64,000 bases of DNA from an uncultured Dokdonia sp. (GTDB lineage: Bacteria > Bacteroidota > Bacteroidia > Flavobacteriales > Flavobacteriaceae). This document shows positions 51,767-60,848 of this stretch, piece after piece. Position 1 is the first letter of the stretch. Each line of letters begins with the position of its first letter. Under the pieces are notes generated by a model that ran no database searches, had not been told where the DNA came from, and worked only from the letters and a program-made list of their open reading frames with translations. The stretch spans positions 434,001-498,000 of the forward strand of contig NZ_CANMDS010000003.1 in assembly GCF_947496725.1 (NCBI RefSeq), read 5' to 3'. The translations under genes were made by a program, and so were the position numbers.

Positions 51767-54700
51767 CTAGTTAAAGATGTAACGTAACCCTACTTGTGCT
51801 TGCCATCTGTTAAGAAGGCTTGCATCTGTACCAAAAGTTTGTGTTAACTCCTCATTATAAGTATATGTTGGAACACCATCTGTAACAGATACACTTACTG
51901 GCTGTATACTGTTAGGCTGCTCTACAAGTCCCCAATCTGAACTGATAAGGTTACCTACATTAAGGATATCAAGGCTAAACTGTAATGTGTTTTTCTTTCC
52001 TTTTACATTAAAGTTATAATCTTGAAGTAAACGGAAATCTACACGACTTCTCCAAGGTGCAAGTGCTCCATAACGCTCTGCATAACCACCTCTGTTTTCG
52101 CTCAGGTAATCATCTTGCTGGATATATTGCTCAAATGCTTGTGCTTGCTCTGGCGTAGCAAAGTTTTGCTGTGCTAGCTCATCTGCAGTAGGGATATAGA
52201 TAAGGTCATTAAAGTTACCACCGTCACCGTTTATATCACCAGCATATGTGTAGTTAAAACGTCCTCCTCTAGCCCACTCTCCAAAAGCAGAAACTGTAGT
52301 TGCAAATTTACCATCTCCGTACTCAAATTTCTTTGAAGCTACTGCGATAATACGGTGTTGATCACCATAACGAGAGTTTGCAAGGATATCATCATTTGCG
52401 TTTCCTCTTATTGCGTTTGCGTTAAAAGCATCTCCTGTAATCTCTGCATCAATAGAGTTTACATCTTTTGAGTCAAGGTAGTTATAAGCAAGACTTGCAA
52501 ACAAACCGTTGCTGAAAGACTTCTCTGCCTTAAACGTTGCGTTATACGTACGTCCAGAGTTTGAGTTTGTAAATACATACGCATTTGTAGGACCTCCAAA
52601 CTGGTTTGTAGCAAAATCTGACGTCTGGTAGATAGGTCTGTTATCTACACCTTCTAGTGTAGAAGATGGATCATTAAGTGCCCAGTTCTGTACGTGTGCA
52701 GCGTTAAGATCTTCTGTATAAGAAAGGTCTGCAGTAAGAACGATACCATTATCAAAACGGTAATCTGCTCCTATGTTAGATCTCCATACTTGTGGCCATT
52801 TAAAATCTTGATCTACCGTCTGATAGAAGAAGAAATCTACACCTTGCACTTGGTTACCTAACCATACAAATGGGAAACGACCTGTAAATACTCCAGTTCC
52901 TCCACGTACTTGGAACGTCTTATCTCCTTTTACATCCCAGTTAAAACCTAATCTAGGTGACCATAAGAATGCGTTATCTGGAAGTACTGTACTGTCTAAT
53001 AAGATATCTTCTCCAGTTGCTGGGTCTACATATACGTTATCTGGCTGGTAAGTACCTTTTCTATCAATATTTTCTTGAATCTTGTCTTGAGTATCAAAGT
53101 ATAAAGGCTTATCAAATCTCATTCCTAGTGTAAGTGTAAAGTCTTCACTCATTTTCCACTGGTCTTGAGCATAAAGGCTAAACTGTCCTACGTTAGTCTC
53201 TGCAAGTGACCATCCGTTTGGATCACCTATAGGTAAACCGTTGTTTTCATTAAACTCTGCCTCTGCAGCGGTAAATGTATCTTGGTAACGATCTATAAGG
53301 AACTGCTGGAAAGCATCTAGATCTGTCTCACCTGTTACATCGTTTATGTAATCTGTATCTGCGATACCATCTCCATCAAGATCTGTTTCTTGATCTATTG
53401 CTACACTCCCGAATAAGTCAAACCCATAACCTGTAAGGTTAAAAGAGTTATAGAAGCTGAATTTTTCAAAAGAAGTACCAAGCGTAATTGTGTGATCACC
53501 AGATACAATGTTTAAGTTGTTTGTGATTTGAAAAACTTCTTGCTCGAGCTTGTTTCCTATAGAGAATGGCTCGTGACCTGCAATGATATAGTTCTGACCA
53601 CCTTTTGTAATGTTTATAGAAGGTGCTGGCGTAGAGAATGGCTCTCTAAAATCATCAAAGAATGTGTAACCTGCCTGAAACTTGTTAGACACGTTTGGTG
53701 CAAACTCACTATTCCACTCTAGTTGGAAAGAGTCTATGTTATTGTTTATTGCATATCCTGCGTTTTCAAACTGTATCGTAGACTGGCTTGGTCCACGTAA
53801 TGCAATTGCATTAGGGTTTGCCGGGTTATCTTTAGAAGATCTTAGTAAGTTATATACTAATGCAACACGGTTTTTATCATTTACGTTCCAATCTAGCTTA
53901 AATAATGCTTTTGTAGAACCTCCGTCAAAGTTAAATCCTTCATATCTACCTGGATCGTAAGAGCTTCCATCTGCATAAGTAATACTACTTAATGCTGCAG
54001 AGACTGCATCTAGATCTGATGGTAATACACGTGACTCATTAATAGCTCCCGTATTACGGTTAGGTGCCCAAGGTGCTCCTAGGTCAGAACGGCTCTCATC
54101 TTCAAAGTTTGCAAAGAAGAAAAGTTTGTTTTTAATGATAGGACCTCCTATACTTATACCATATGTGTTCTGGCTTAAGTCTGCCTTAAAAACGTCATCA
54201 CCTGCAACTTTTCCACCAGTAAGGTCTTCGTTTCTATAAAAACCGTAAACAGTTCCCTTAAACTCGTTTGTACCACTCTTAGTTACAGCATTTACAGATG
54301 CTCCTGTAAATCCAGAAAGAGTTACATCATACGGTGCAGTAGTTACTTGAATTTGCTCAATCGCATCAAGAGAGATAGGCTGTGATCCTGTCTGTCCTCC
54401 TGGAGTAGCAGCATCAAGACCAAATGGGTTATTAAAAACCGCTCCATCAAGACTAAAATTGTTAAACTGATCATTACGACCTCCAAAAGATCCATTACTA
54501 GAAGCACTAGGCTCTAGACGGTAAAAATCTGCAGCAGATCTTGAAATAGTAGGTAATGCCTTAAGCTGGCGCTCTCCTACGTTTGTAGCAGATCCCGTAC
54601 GTCCATCACTAAAAGTGTTGTTACGGCTACCTGTAATTACAACTTCTTCAAGAGCATTACTATCTTCAGATAGTGTTACCTCTACGTTATAAGTTTCTCC

Positions 54701-54985
54701 TAAGTTAAGAGTCACTCCAGTGTATTCTTGCGCTTGAAAACCTACATAACTTACCGTTATTGTATAAGGTCCTCCCACACGTAAATTAAAAAGATTAAAA
54801 CGACCGTCAAAGTTTGTGATCGCTCCATACGTAGTACCAGTAGGTGTGTGTACCGCTACCACGTTTGCACCAGGAAGCGTTTGCTCACCAGCATTTACAA
54901 CTCCAGAGATAGCAGAAGTAGTCGTCTGTGCGCCTACAGCAACTGCCATTAGAAGTGTTACTAAAAATAAAAGTTTTTTGAACAT
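51767..54985 (-). CDS. Oar-like TonB-dependent receptor with carboxypeptidase-regulatory domain
   Basis: A 1072-aa outer-membrane protein. The signal peptide (LLFLVTLLMAVAVGAQ) is followed by a carboxypeptidase-regulatory-like domain (TSAISGVVNAGEQTLPGANVVAV). The plug region has LEEVVITGSRNNTFSDGRTG and PISLDAIEQIQVTTAPYDVTL. The barrel is long and ends QAQVGLRYIFN. The pattern GFTGASVNAVTKSGTNEFKG is typical of Oar-type receptors. No SusD partner is adjacent, so it works alone with TonB. It faces the terminator at 51714, and an 18-bp perfect palindrome lies upstream. Confidence 0.92.
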   Translation of the reverse strand: MFKKLLFLVTLLMAVAVGAQTTTSAISGVVNAGEQTLPGANVVAVHTPTGTTYGAITNFDGRFNLFNLRVGGPYTITVSYVGFQAQEYTGVTLNLGETYNVEVTLSEDSNALEEVVITGSRNNTFSDGRTGSATNVGERQLKALPTISRSAADFYRLEPSASSNGSFGGRNDQFNNFSLDGAVFNNPFGLDAATPGGQTGSQPISLDAIEQIQVTTAPYDVTLSGFTGASVNAVTKSGTNEFKGTVYGFYRNEDLTGGKVAGDDVFKADLSQNTYGISIGGPIIKNKLFFFANFEDESRSDLGAPWAPNRNTGAINESRVLPSDLDAVSAALSSITYADGSSYDPGRYEGFNFDGGSTKALFKLDWNVNDKNRVALVYNLLRSSKDNPANPNAIALRGPSQSTIQFENAGYAINNNIDSFQLEWNSEFAPNVSNKFQAGYTFFDDFREPFSTPAPSINITKGGQNYIIAGHEPFSIGNKLEQEVFQITNNLNIVSGDHTITLGTSFEKFSFYNSFNLTGYGFDLFGSVAIDQETDLDGDGIADTDYINDVTGETDLDAFQQFLIDRYQDTFTAAEAEFNENNGLPIGDPNGWSLAETNVGQFSLYAQDQWKMSEDFTLTLGMRFDKPLYFDTQDKIQENIDRKGTYQPDNVYVDPATGEDILLDSTVLPDNAFLWSPRLGFNWDVKGDKTFQVRGGTGVFTGRFPFVWLGNQVQGVDFFFYQTVDQDFKWPQVWRSNIGADYRFDNGIVLTADLSYTEDLNAAHVQNWALNDPSSTLEGVDNRPIYQTSDFATNQFGGPTNAYVFTNSNSGRTYNATFKAEKSFSNGLFASLAYNYLDSKDVNSIDAEITGDAFNANAIRGNANDDILANSRYGDQHRIIAVASKKFEYGDGKFATTVSAFGEWARGGRFNYTYAGDINGDGGNFNDLIYIPTADELAQQNFATPEQAQAFEQYIQQDDYLSENRGGYAERYGALAPWRSRVDFRLLQDYNFNVKGKKNTLQFSLDILNVGNLISSDWGLVEQPNSIQPVSVSVTDGVPTYTYNEELTQTFGTDASLLNRWQAQVGLRYIFN

Positions 54986-55070
54986 AAGATTTTTATAAAA
55001 AATGATTTTGCGCGAATTTAAGAAGGAGTTAACATTTACTAAACGTTAAGGTGTGTTTATTTTCACATTT

Positions 55071-55088
55071 AATTAACAATTGTTAATT
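55071..55088. promoter_or_regulatory. 18-bp palindrome upstream of the Oar-like receptor gene
   Basis: A perfect AATTAACAATTGTTAATT, 86 bases before the start codon of the minus-strand receptor. It could be an operator. Confidence 0.4.
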
Positions 55089-55171
55089 CTCTTTTTCACC
55101 ATCATTTTTGTGTTATTTATAATTAAAACTCTTGATGCGTATAATTCCAAGTGAATTAGCTAATTAGAATT

Positions 55172-55208
55172 AAAAAGCCCCCTACATCAAAATGATAAGG
55201 GGGCTTTA
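55172..55208 (-). terminator. Terminator of the T9SS cargo gene
   Basis: AAAGCCCCCT and AGGGGGCTTT arms with a 14-nt loop. On the minus strand the stem is followed by a T run. It lies 16 bases after the stop codon at 55224. Confidence 0.85.
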
Positions 55209-55223
55209 GAATGTACATAAAAC

Positions 55224-57185
55224 TTATTCTTTTATAAATTTCATTGCGATTTGTTCAAAACCAATTGATAATTTTATGAAATAAATTCCAGCAGGTAGAT
55301 TAGACACTTCCAGCCCTCTATCTGGTACAGATGTACCTTCGTATACATATTTTCCTACCATATCAAAAATTTCAACACGCTCTATTAGCCTATTATTAAT
55401 TCCTCCTATTACTAATTGCGTAGAAACCGGATTAGGTGTGATAGCTATTTGAGCTTTTGCGAAAGCGGATATACTCAAAGCCACATCTGCATCCAGAAAG
55501 TCAGGAATATTATTGTTGTTTGTATCATCATCTAAGGGTGTGCCATTACCATTATAATCTTCATATATAGTAAGTAGGGTATCTCCGTCATCATCATTAT
55601 CTAAGTAATTTTGAATCATATCATTATCCGTATCTATAAATGATTGATTAATAGCTCCGGCCCCATCTCCTTGTATTTCAGTGGCGGTAATTATAGTGTC
55701 ACCATCGTCATCAATATCTTGATAATTCGGCACTCCATCGTTATCTGTATCATCATCTGAAAGATCAAAATTTTGATTTATATCTTCATAAGAATCTGCA
55801 ACTCCATCTCCATCAGTATCAGTTAACACTGCAATATCAAAAGTGGTAAAACTCAAGCACCCAGTTTCAGAATTTTCAACTCGAAGATAAACAGATTCTG
55901 AAGTTAGAGTATTGATATAGTTGTTAGGAGTTAAAATTTCATCCATTCCTATGACTGCACTTTCCAAAGATAAATAATACGTGATTATAAAAGAACTAGG
56001 CGCCTCTCCATTAAAAATTATGCTTTCGTTTACTGTAAGATTAAACACTTCAAAGCCATCACCATCATTATCAAAAATCTCAAGATCTGGAGCTTGTATT
56101 AATTGAGGTGAGGGCTCCACTATAAAATTTACAGGTATTATATCAAAACAATCACCAGTTGTTGTAAATAATTTAGCATATATAGTTTGATCTGTAGATA
56201 CATCATAAGAAAGGTCAAGGGTATTAGTCGTTCCCTCAGCGTCCTCTTCTGATATAAAATAAGAAACTAAAACATCTTGTTGGCTTCCTATAATAATTGA
56301 ATCAAAAGTATTTAACTCAACCGCAACAAATCCATCATTATCTTCATCGCAAAGAAAAGTAGTTTCTGGAATATTAGCCACTGGAATTGGAATAAAGGAA
56401 ACCATAAACCTTTTTTCTATTATGTTTCCACTCGAGTCGGTAGCTAAGCATCTATAAGATCCAGGTTGAACGACGTCTAAAGTCATATTCGTTTCGTCGT
56501 CTATTTGGACATACATATCATCTACAAGGACTTCCCATTGATATTCATAGTTTTCTGGATCTACAGGAGAAGCATCTATTTGAATGGTTTGTCCCTCGCA
56601 ACCCAAGATGTTTTCTTGAAGTGGGCTACAAAAAAGTAGTGCTTGCGGTTCTGCAACTAGTTGTTCAATTTTAAAGAATCCTTCTGCTTGATCAAAATTT
56701 GTTAACATCAGGATATAATGTTCGCCTTCTTGAACATTTGGAACATTAAGATTTTCTAATATCGCGCCTTGATAACTACAGTCTATCGGAGAACCCATAG
56801 TTTCAAAATCACAAAAGTCTTCTGTAGAAGCAAAAGGGCCCCAAAATGCAAAATCAACATCTAGTGTTTCGCCTACGGGTTGCCCTTCATCATCATACTC
56901 TGTGTTTTGACTTATTTCTAATTTTAATTCACCACTTTGAGTGACTTCTAAAATTTTCCAACTCGGAAAAGGTGTAATAGCTAGACATCCATAATTTGGG
57001 CCTTCTTCTCCACTTAAAGCACATCCATCACCGCCATCAAAACAGTTTGCATAAATAAGAACCCCATTTTCTAAGCATAACACATCTGCATCTTGGCAAG
57101 TATAATTCTGTGAGGATACACAATGAGTAGATAATAATAATACTAATATGGCACACAATACGAATTGCAAGTAGTTTGTTTTCAT
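55224..57185 (-). CDS. Large T9SS-secreted protein with calcium-binding repeats
   Basis: A 653-aa secreted protein. After a signal peptide (FVLCAILVLLLSTHCVSSQ) come Cys-containing domains and an Ig-like segment (IQIDASPVDPENYEYQWEVL). Then there are acidic thrombospondin-3-like repeats (DTDGDGVADSYEDINQN, DTDNDGVPNYQDIDDDGD). The last 80 residues are a type A T9SS sorting domain (AITPNPVSTQLVIGG, VEIFDMVGKYVYEG, LPAGIYFIKLSIG). A degenerate palindrome copy encodes SAFAKAQ just at the linker before the sorting domain. It is probably a surface or released adhesin-like protein with no enzyme motif. Confidence 0.88.
   Translation of the reverse strand: MKTNYLQFVLCAILVLLLSTHCVSSQNYTCQDADVLCLENGVLIYANCFDGGDGCALSGEEGPNYGCLAITPFPSWKILEVTQSGELKLEISQNTEYDDEGQPVGETLDVDFAFWGPFASTEDFCDFETMGSPIDCSYQGAILENLNVPNVQEGEHYILMLTNFDQAEGFFKIEQLVAEPQALLFCSPLQENILGCEGQTIQIDASPVDPENYEYQWEVLVDDMYVQIDDETNMTLDVVQPGSYRCLATDSSGNIIEKRFMVSFIPIPVANIPETTFLCDEDNDGFVAVELNTFDSIIIGSQQDVLVSYFISEEDAEGTTNTLDLSYDVSTDQTIYAKLFTTTGDCFDIIPVNFIVEPSPQLIQAPDLEIFDNDGDGFEVFNLTVNESIIFNGEAPSSFIITYYLSLESAVIGMDEILTPNNYINTLTSESVYLRVENSETGCLSFTTFDIAVLTDTDGDGVADSYEDINQNFDLSDDDTDNDGVPNYQDIDDDGDTIITATEIQGDGAGAINQSFIDTDNDMIQNYLDNDDDGDTLLTIYEDYNGNGTPLDDDTNNNNIPDFLDADVALSISAFAKAQIAITPNPVSTQLVIGGINNRLIERVEIFDMVGKYVYEGTSVPDRGLEVSNLPAGIYFIKLSIGFEQIAMKFIKE
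55453..55466. repeat. Degenerate palindrome in the linker before a T9SS sorting domain
   Basis: GCTTTTGCGAAAGC (one change); on the minus strand it is read SAFAKAQ. Confidence 0.7.
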
Positions 57186-57322
57186 AAGATTTGATTGATT
57201 GTTGAATCTAAAAGACTAAGTTATACATAAAGGTTGCGTGTTAAGCATTTATTCTTGTGATATATTTACTAAACACCGGATTTAAAATGAACTCTAAAAA
57301 CATAGAGACAGTTGAAATCATT

Positions 57323-57330
57323 TACCTTTG
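57323..57330 (+). promoter_or_regulatory. -7 box of the helicase gene promoter
   Basis: TACCTTTG matches TAnnTTTG. The ATG at 57337 lies only 6 bases after it, so the transcript would be nearly leaderless. Confidence 0.4.
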
Positions 57331-57336
57331 TACCCT

Positions 57337-58647
57337 ATGATAAGTAATCAAAAAAATCAGCAACAAATTCTAGCTAAACTAGGAATCACCTCACTTAACG
57401 AGATGCAGGAGGCGGCACAACTTGCCATACACTCAGCAAAAGAAGTGATCTTACTATCTCCTACAGGTACTGGTAAAACGCTTGCGTTTTTACTACCTGT
57501 AATTGCAGAGTTAGATTTAAGTATAGAAGAAGTGCAACTACTTATAGTTGTGCCTTCTAGAGAGCTGGCTATACAGATAGAAAATGTTGCCCGCAATATG
57601 GGTACGGGTTATAAGATACACGCAGCTTATGGTGGTCAAAGTTTTAATACAGATAGACAAGCCATAAAGCACCGTCCAGCAATATTAATAGGGACGCCAG
57701 GTAGGCTTGCAGATCACCTACGCAGGGAAACTTTCTCTACAGACTATATAAAAACCCTAGTACTTGATGAGTTTGACAAGTCGCTAGAAGTAGGTTTTGA
57801 AGGAGAGATGACAGAGATTATGAGCTTTTTACCTGCTTTAGAAAAAAAGGTACTTACCTCTGCAACTCAAGGTGTAGACATACCAAGATTTGTAGGACTT
57901 AATAGCCCTGTAGAAGTAGATTATTTACATCAGGGAGGTTCTAAGCTAGAAGTTAAGGCGATAATATCACCAGAAAAAGATAAGCTAGACACGCTTGTAA
58001 AAGCTTTGTGTCATCTAGGTGATCAACCGGGTATTATCTTTTGTAACTTTAAAGATACCATCTCTAGAATAAGTGATTATCTCAACGATCGCGGTATCGC
58101 ACACGGCACTTTTTATGGAGGAATGGAGCAGCGTGAGCGTGAGTTATCACTTCTTAAATTTAGAAATGGTACACACCAACTACTGCTAGCAACAGATCTT
58201 GCTGCACGTGGCATAGATGTACCAGAAATCAAGTTTATTATACATTACCACCTTCCTATACACTCAGAAGAGTTTACACACCGTAATGGTCGTACGGCTC
58301 GTATGCAGTCTGAAGGTACGGCTTATGTACTACACTGGCGCAACGAGCGATTACCAGACTTTATGCCGGTAATGGATGAAGAGTACTTACACGACAGAGA
58401 GATACCAGAAGGATCACAGTGGACGACCCTTGAGCTCTCTGGTGGTCGTAAAGACAAGATATCAAAAGGTGATATCGCTGGTTTTTTCTTTAAAGAAGGA
58501 AATGCACAACGCGAGCAACTAGGAACCATTGAGGTAAAAAACACACAATCTTTTGTAGCGGTGCACAAAAGTGCTGCTCAATCTTTTATAGAAAAACTAG
58601 ATAACAAACGCCTTAAAAAAGCAAAATTGAGGATACGACTAGCTTAG
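57337..58647 (+). CDS. DEAD-box RNA helicase family protein
   Basis: A 436-aa helicase from the ATG at 57337; a TTG at 57328 is in frame but overlaps the -7 box. The motifs in order are the Q region (ITSLNEMQEAAQLAI), Walker A SPTGTGKT, PSRELA, TPGRLADHL, motif II VLDEFDK (DEFD rather than DEAD), motif III TSAT, ARGIDVPE and HRNGRTAR. It likely remodels RNA in ribosome assembly or decay. The protein ends soon after the helicase core (KNTQSFVAVHKSAAQSFIEK). The stop lies inside a terminator stem. Confidence 0.93.
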   Translation: MISNQKNQQQILAKLGITSLNEMQEAAQLAIHSAKEVILLSPTGTGKTLAFLLPVIAELDLSIEEVQLLIVVPSRELAIQIENVARNMGTGYKIHAAYGGQSFNTDRQAIKHRPAILIGTPGRLADHLRRETFSTDYIKTLVLDEFDKSLEVGFEGEMTEIMSFLPALEKKVLTSATQGVDIPRFVGLNSPVEVDYLHQGGSKLEVKAIISPEKDKLDTLVKALCHLGDQPGIIFCNFKDTISRISDYLNDRGIAHGTFYGGMEQRERELSLLKFRNGTHQLLLATDLAARGIDVPEIKFIIHYHLPIHSEEFTHRNGRTARMQSEGTAYVLHWRNERLPDFMPVMDEEYLHDREIPEGSQWTTLELSGGRKDKISKGDIAGFFFKEGNAQREQLGTIEVKNTQSFVAVHKSAAQSFIEKLDNKRLKKAKLRIRLA

Positions 58648-58663
58648 TCTTATCCTCAATTTT
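58623..58663 (+). terminator. Terminator overlapping the helicase gene end
   Basis: AAAATTGAGGATA pairs with TATCCTCAATTTT, with a further GACT/AGTC pairing inside. The stop codon at 58645-58647 is in the loop. Confidence 0.8.
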
Positions 58664-58692
58664 ACATTTATTGCTGGTATGAGTAGTTATAA

Positions 58693-59169
58693 TTACTTCA
58701 CATCCACAAAGCGCTCAAACCATTTATAAAGATCGCCACGTGTGATTACTGCGCCTTCTCTTATGAGTTTAAACTTATCTGCATTGCGGTCTTCACTATA
58801 GTCTTTACTTGCGCTCATAAATACCACATCATCATCACCTAAGTTTTCCTTAAGCCATCCATACCCTTCTGGGGTAGTGATATCTATGTTTTCTTTATTG
58901 ATTTTTATGGCTATAAGTGCCATATTGTTTTCTCTTAAAAAGAAAAGGTGCATCTGGTTAGGCGAGATATGCTCTAGGTATTGAGCCTTTGTGAGTACAC
59001 CTTCCCATACTAGGTCAGAAAAAACGTCTATCTCTTCTTCTGCAACGAGGGGTTGTTTTTCTTTAATAGTTGCCCACTCATCTGCAGTGATAGACTGGGT
59101 AGCTAGAAAGTTTATAAACTCTGGGTGTAATTCTTCTAGTTGTTCTTTTGTAAGGCGAGCGTATTTCAT
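58693..59169 (-). CDS. DUF6495-like cytoplasmic protein
   Basis: A 158-aa soluble acidic protein (MKYARLTKEQLEELHPEFIN, EEEIDVFSDLVWEGVLTKAQ, YLEHISPNQMHLFFLRENN). It matches the pattern of the flavobacterial DUF6495 family as I recall it; the function is unknown. No signal peptide or membrane segment. It lies downstream of the ribosomal-protein operon on the same strand, with about 100 bases and the rplI terminator between them, so it has its own transcript or results from read-through. Confidence 0.75.
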   Translation of the reverse strand: MKYARLTKEQLEELHPEFINFLATQSITADEWATIKEKQPLVAEEEIDVFSDLVWEGVLTKAQYLEHISPNQMHLFFLRENNMALIAIKINKENIDITTPEGYGWLKENLGDDDVVFMSASKDYSEDRNADKFKLIREGAVITRGDLYKWFERFVDVK

Positions 59170-59182
59170 TGTGAGTGATATT

Positions 59183-59198
59183 TTTTCGCGAAAGCGTA
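59183..59198. repeat. Palindrome with degraded left arm, upstream of DUF6495 gene
   Basis: TTTTCGCGAAAGCGTA: right arm intact, left arm eroded to T residues. It lies 13 bases before the start codon. Confidence 0.65.
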
Positions 59199-59217
59199 TT
59201 TAAAAAGTAAATTTCAT

Positions 59218-59252
59218 AAAAAAACCGTCCTTATTAGATAAGAACGGTTTTG
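59218..59252 (-). terminator. Terminator after rplI
   Basis: AAAACCGT and ACGGTTTT arms extended by TTAT/ATAA with one mismatch, and a T run on the minus strand. Confidence 0.82.
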
Positions 59253-59270
59253 TATAAAGTGCCTAAGGAC

Positions 59271-59723
59271 TTAGTTTGCTTCTGCAACTACGTCAAAAGG
59301 AAGTGTAGCCACCACATCTCTGTGGAAACGTACTTTTGCTTCATAGTTACCTAAACGTTTTACTGTGTTACCAGCGATAGCGATATACTTTTTGTCTACC
59401 TCTACTCCTTCTTTTGCTAGGTATTCTGCTACGTCTGCATTTGTAATAGATCCGAAAAGTTTGTCTCCGTCTCCAGTTTTTGCTGATATCTTAACTTCTA
59501 AAGCGTTAAGTTTATCTGCTTGCTTCTGTGCATCATCTACAACTTTTTGCTCTTTGTGAGCACGTTGCTTTAGGTTTTCTGCAAGTACTTTCTTTGCGCT
59601 AGGCGTAGCAAGAACTGCGTGACCGTTAGGGATTAGGTAATTTCTACCGTATCCGTTTTTTACTTGTACTATATCGTCTGCAAATCCTAGATTCTCAACG
59701 TCCTTCTTTAATATAAGTTCCAT
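59271..59723 (-). CDS. rplI: 50S ribosomal protein L9
   Basis: L9 binds 23S rRNA at the L1-stalk base. It is 150 aa. The N-terminal block MELILKKDVENLGFADDIVQ and GYGRNYLIPNGHAVLATPSA are classical. The C-terminal domain has SAKTGDGDKLFGSITNADVA. It is the third gene of the rpsF-rpsR-rplI operon, with 14 bases between rpsR and rplI and a terminator after it. Confidence 0.97.
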   Translation of the reverse strand: MELILKKDVENLGFADDIVQVKNGYGRNYLIPNGHAVLATPSAKKVLAENLKQRAHKEQKVVDDAQKQADKLNALEVKISAKTGDGDKLFGSITNADVAEYLAKEGVEVDKKYIAIAGNTVKRLGNYEAKVRFHRDVVATLPFDVVAEAN

Positions 59724-59737
59724 CTGTTATCTAGTTT

Positions 59738-60034
59738 CTATTTGTATAAATCAGTTACATAAGGCATCAATGCAAGGTGACGAGCTCTTTTTACAGCTAC
59801 AGACACTTTACGTTGGTACTTTAAAGAAGTTCCTGTAAGACGACGTGGTAACAATTTACCCTGCTCGTTTACAAAACCTGCTAGCCAGTCTGCATCTTTG
59901 TAATCTACATACTTGATACCAGACTTCTTAAAGCGACAGTACTTCTTTGCTTTGTTAGTTTCAATATTAAGAGGAGTAAGATATCTGATATCTCCGTCCT
60001 TCTTTCCTTTTGCTTGTTGTTGTAAAGATGCCAT
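59738..60034 (-). CDS. rpsR: 30S ribosomal protein S18
   Basis: S18 pairs with S6 on the platform of the 30S subunit. It is 98 aa, with the lineage-typical N-terminal extension ([20 protein letters not shown]). The core is [20 protein letters not shown] and [20 protein letters not shown]. It starts 3 bases after the rpsF stop, so the two are tightly coupled. Confidence 0.97.
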   Translation of the reverse strand: MASLQQQAKGKKDGDIRYLTPLNIETNKAKKYCRFKKSGIKYVDYKDADWLAGFVNEQGKLLPRRLTGTSLKYQRKVSVAVKRARHLALMPYVTDLYK

Positions 60035-60037
60035 AAC

Positions 60038-60379
60038 TTACGCTTTTTGCTTTTTTAGTTTTTCACGTCTTCTTTCAGCCCACGAGATCGCGTGCTTATC
60101 CATAGCTACCGTAAGGTAACGCATAACGCGCTCGTCACGGCGAAAAGCTAGTTCGTAATCATTGATAGCTTGTCCATCAACAGTAAATTCAAGTAAGTGG
60201 TAAAAACCGCTTTTCTTGTTTTGGATAGGATATGCAAGCTTTTTTAAGCCCCAATCCTCTTTACTAATCATCTTAGCACCCTTTTCTTTAAGAAGTCCTT
60301 CGTACTTCTTTACTGTTTCCTTTATCTGATCATCAGATAAAACGGGATTCAAGATGAAAACAGTTTCGTAATGGTTCAT
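60038..60379 (-). CDS. rpsF: 30S ribosomal protein S6
   Basis: S6 forms a dimer with S18 on the 30S platform. It is 113 aa: MNHYETVFILNPVLSDDQIK, DWGLKKLAYPIQNKKSGFYH, LLEFTVDGQAINDYELAFRR and a lysine-rich end (RRREKLKKQKA). First gene of the operon, with a consensus-like promoter 29 bases upstream (60408-60438). Confidence 0.97.
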   Translation of the reverse strand: MNHYETVFILNPVLSDDQIKETVKKYEGLLKEKGAKMISKEDWGLKKLAYPIQNKKSGFYHLLEFTVDGQAINDYELAFRRDERVMRYLTVAMDKHAISWAERRREKLKKQKA

Positions 60380-60407
60380 ATAATATGAGTTAAATTAAAA
60401 ATGAGTG

Positions 60408-60438
60408 CAAAAGTAAGGATTCTCTTTTGATTTTCAAA
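60408..60438 (-). promoter_or_regulatory. Promoter of the rpsF-rpsR-rplI operon
   Basis: On the minus strand TTTG (60435-60438), a 19-base spacer and TACTTTTG (60408-60415) match the -33/-7 consensus. Confidence 0.72.
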
Positions 60439-60505
60439 TAGCTATTAATATATATTCCTAAAATTTTCTCGATGCTCGCTAATGCTATATAATAAGGTAT
60501 GTAAT

Positions 60506-60525
60506 TACGCTTTCGCGAAAGCGTA
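60506..60525. repeat. Dispersed palindrome, full 20-bp consensus
   Basis: A perfect TACGCTTTCGCGAAAGCGTA, flanked by ATAATAAGGTA direct repeats. Confidence 0.97.
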
Positions 60526-60848
60526 AACTTGTAAACTCTTTTGTAAGACATTATAATAAGGTATTACACACTATCACCCACCTACTCTTCTTACTATCAA
60601 AACCCTATGAAACTAATGTGTTAAAATTTTAGTAATCTATTTGTAAGAATTATACGATAATGCCGACTAATAGACATAACCTACTCATTGCTAAGAGACT
60701 GCACTTAGAAGGTTTTTAACAATAAAGATATTAGTCAATTTTAGGTCGATAAAGAACATAATTCTTCGATGAAAGTCACTTTTTTGTTGGTATTATGGAG
60801 TTTTTTACCTAATATTGACCTGCTTAACCTAATTAAACATAAATCACT

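Larger units (their letters stand above)
60380..60848. other. Divergent intergenic region, rpsF and LytTR regulator
   Basis: 469 bases without a supported gene. It holds the rpsF promoter, a full palindrome copy at 60506-60525, the direct repeat ATAATAAGGTA on either side of that copy (about 60489 and 60554) and a small inverted repeat AAGAA/TTCTT near 60751. No clear -7 box for the plus-strand gene was seen. Confidence 0.6.
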
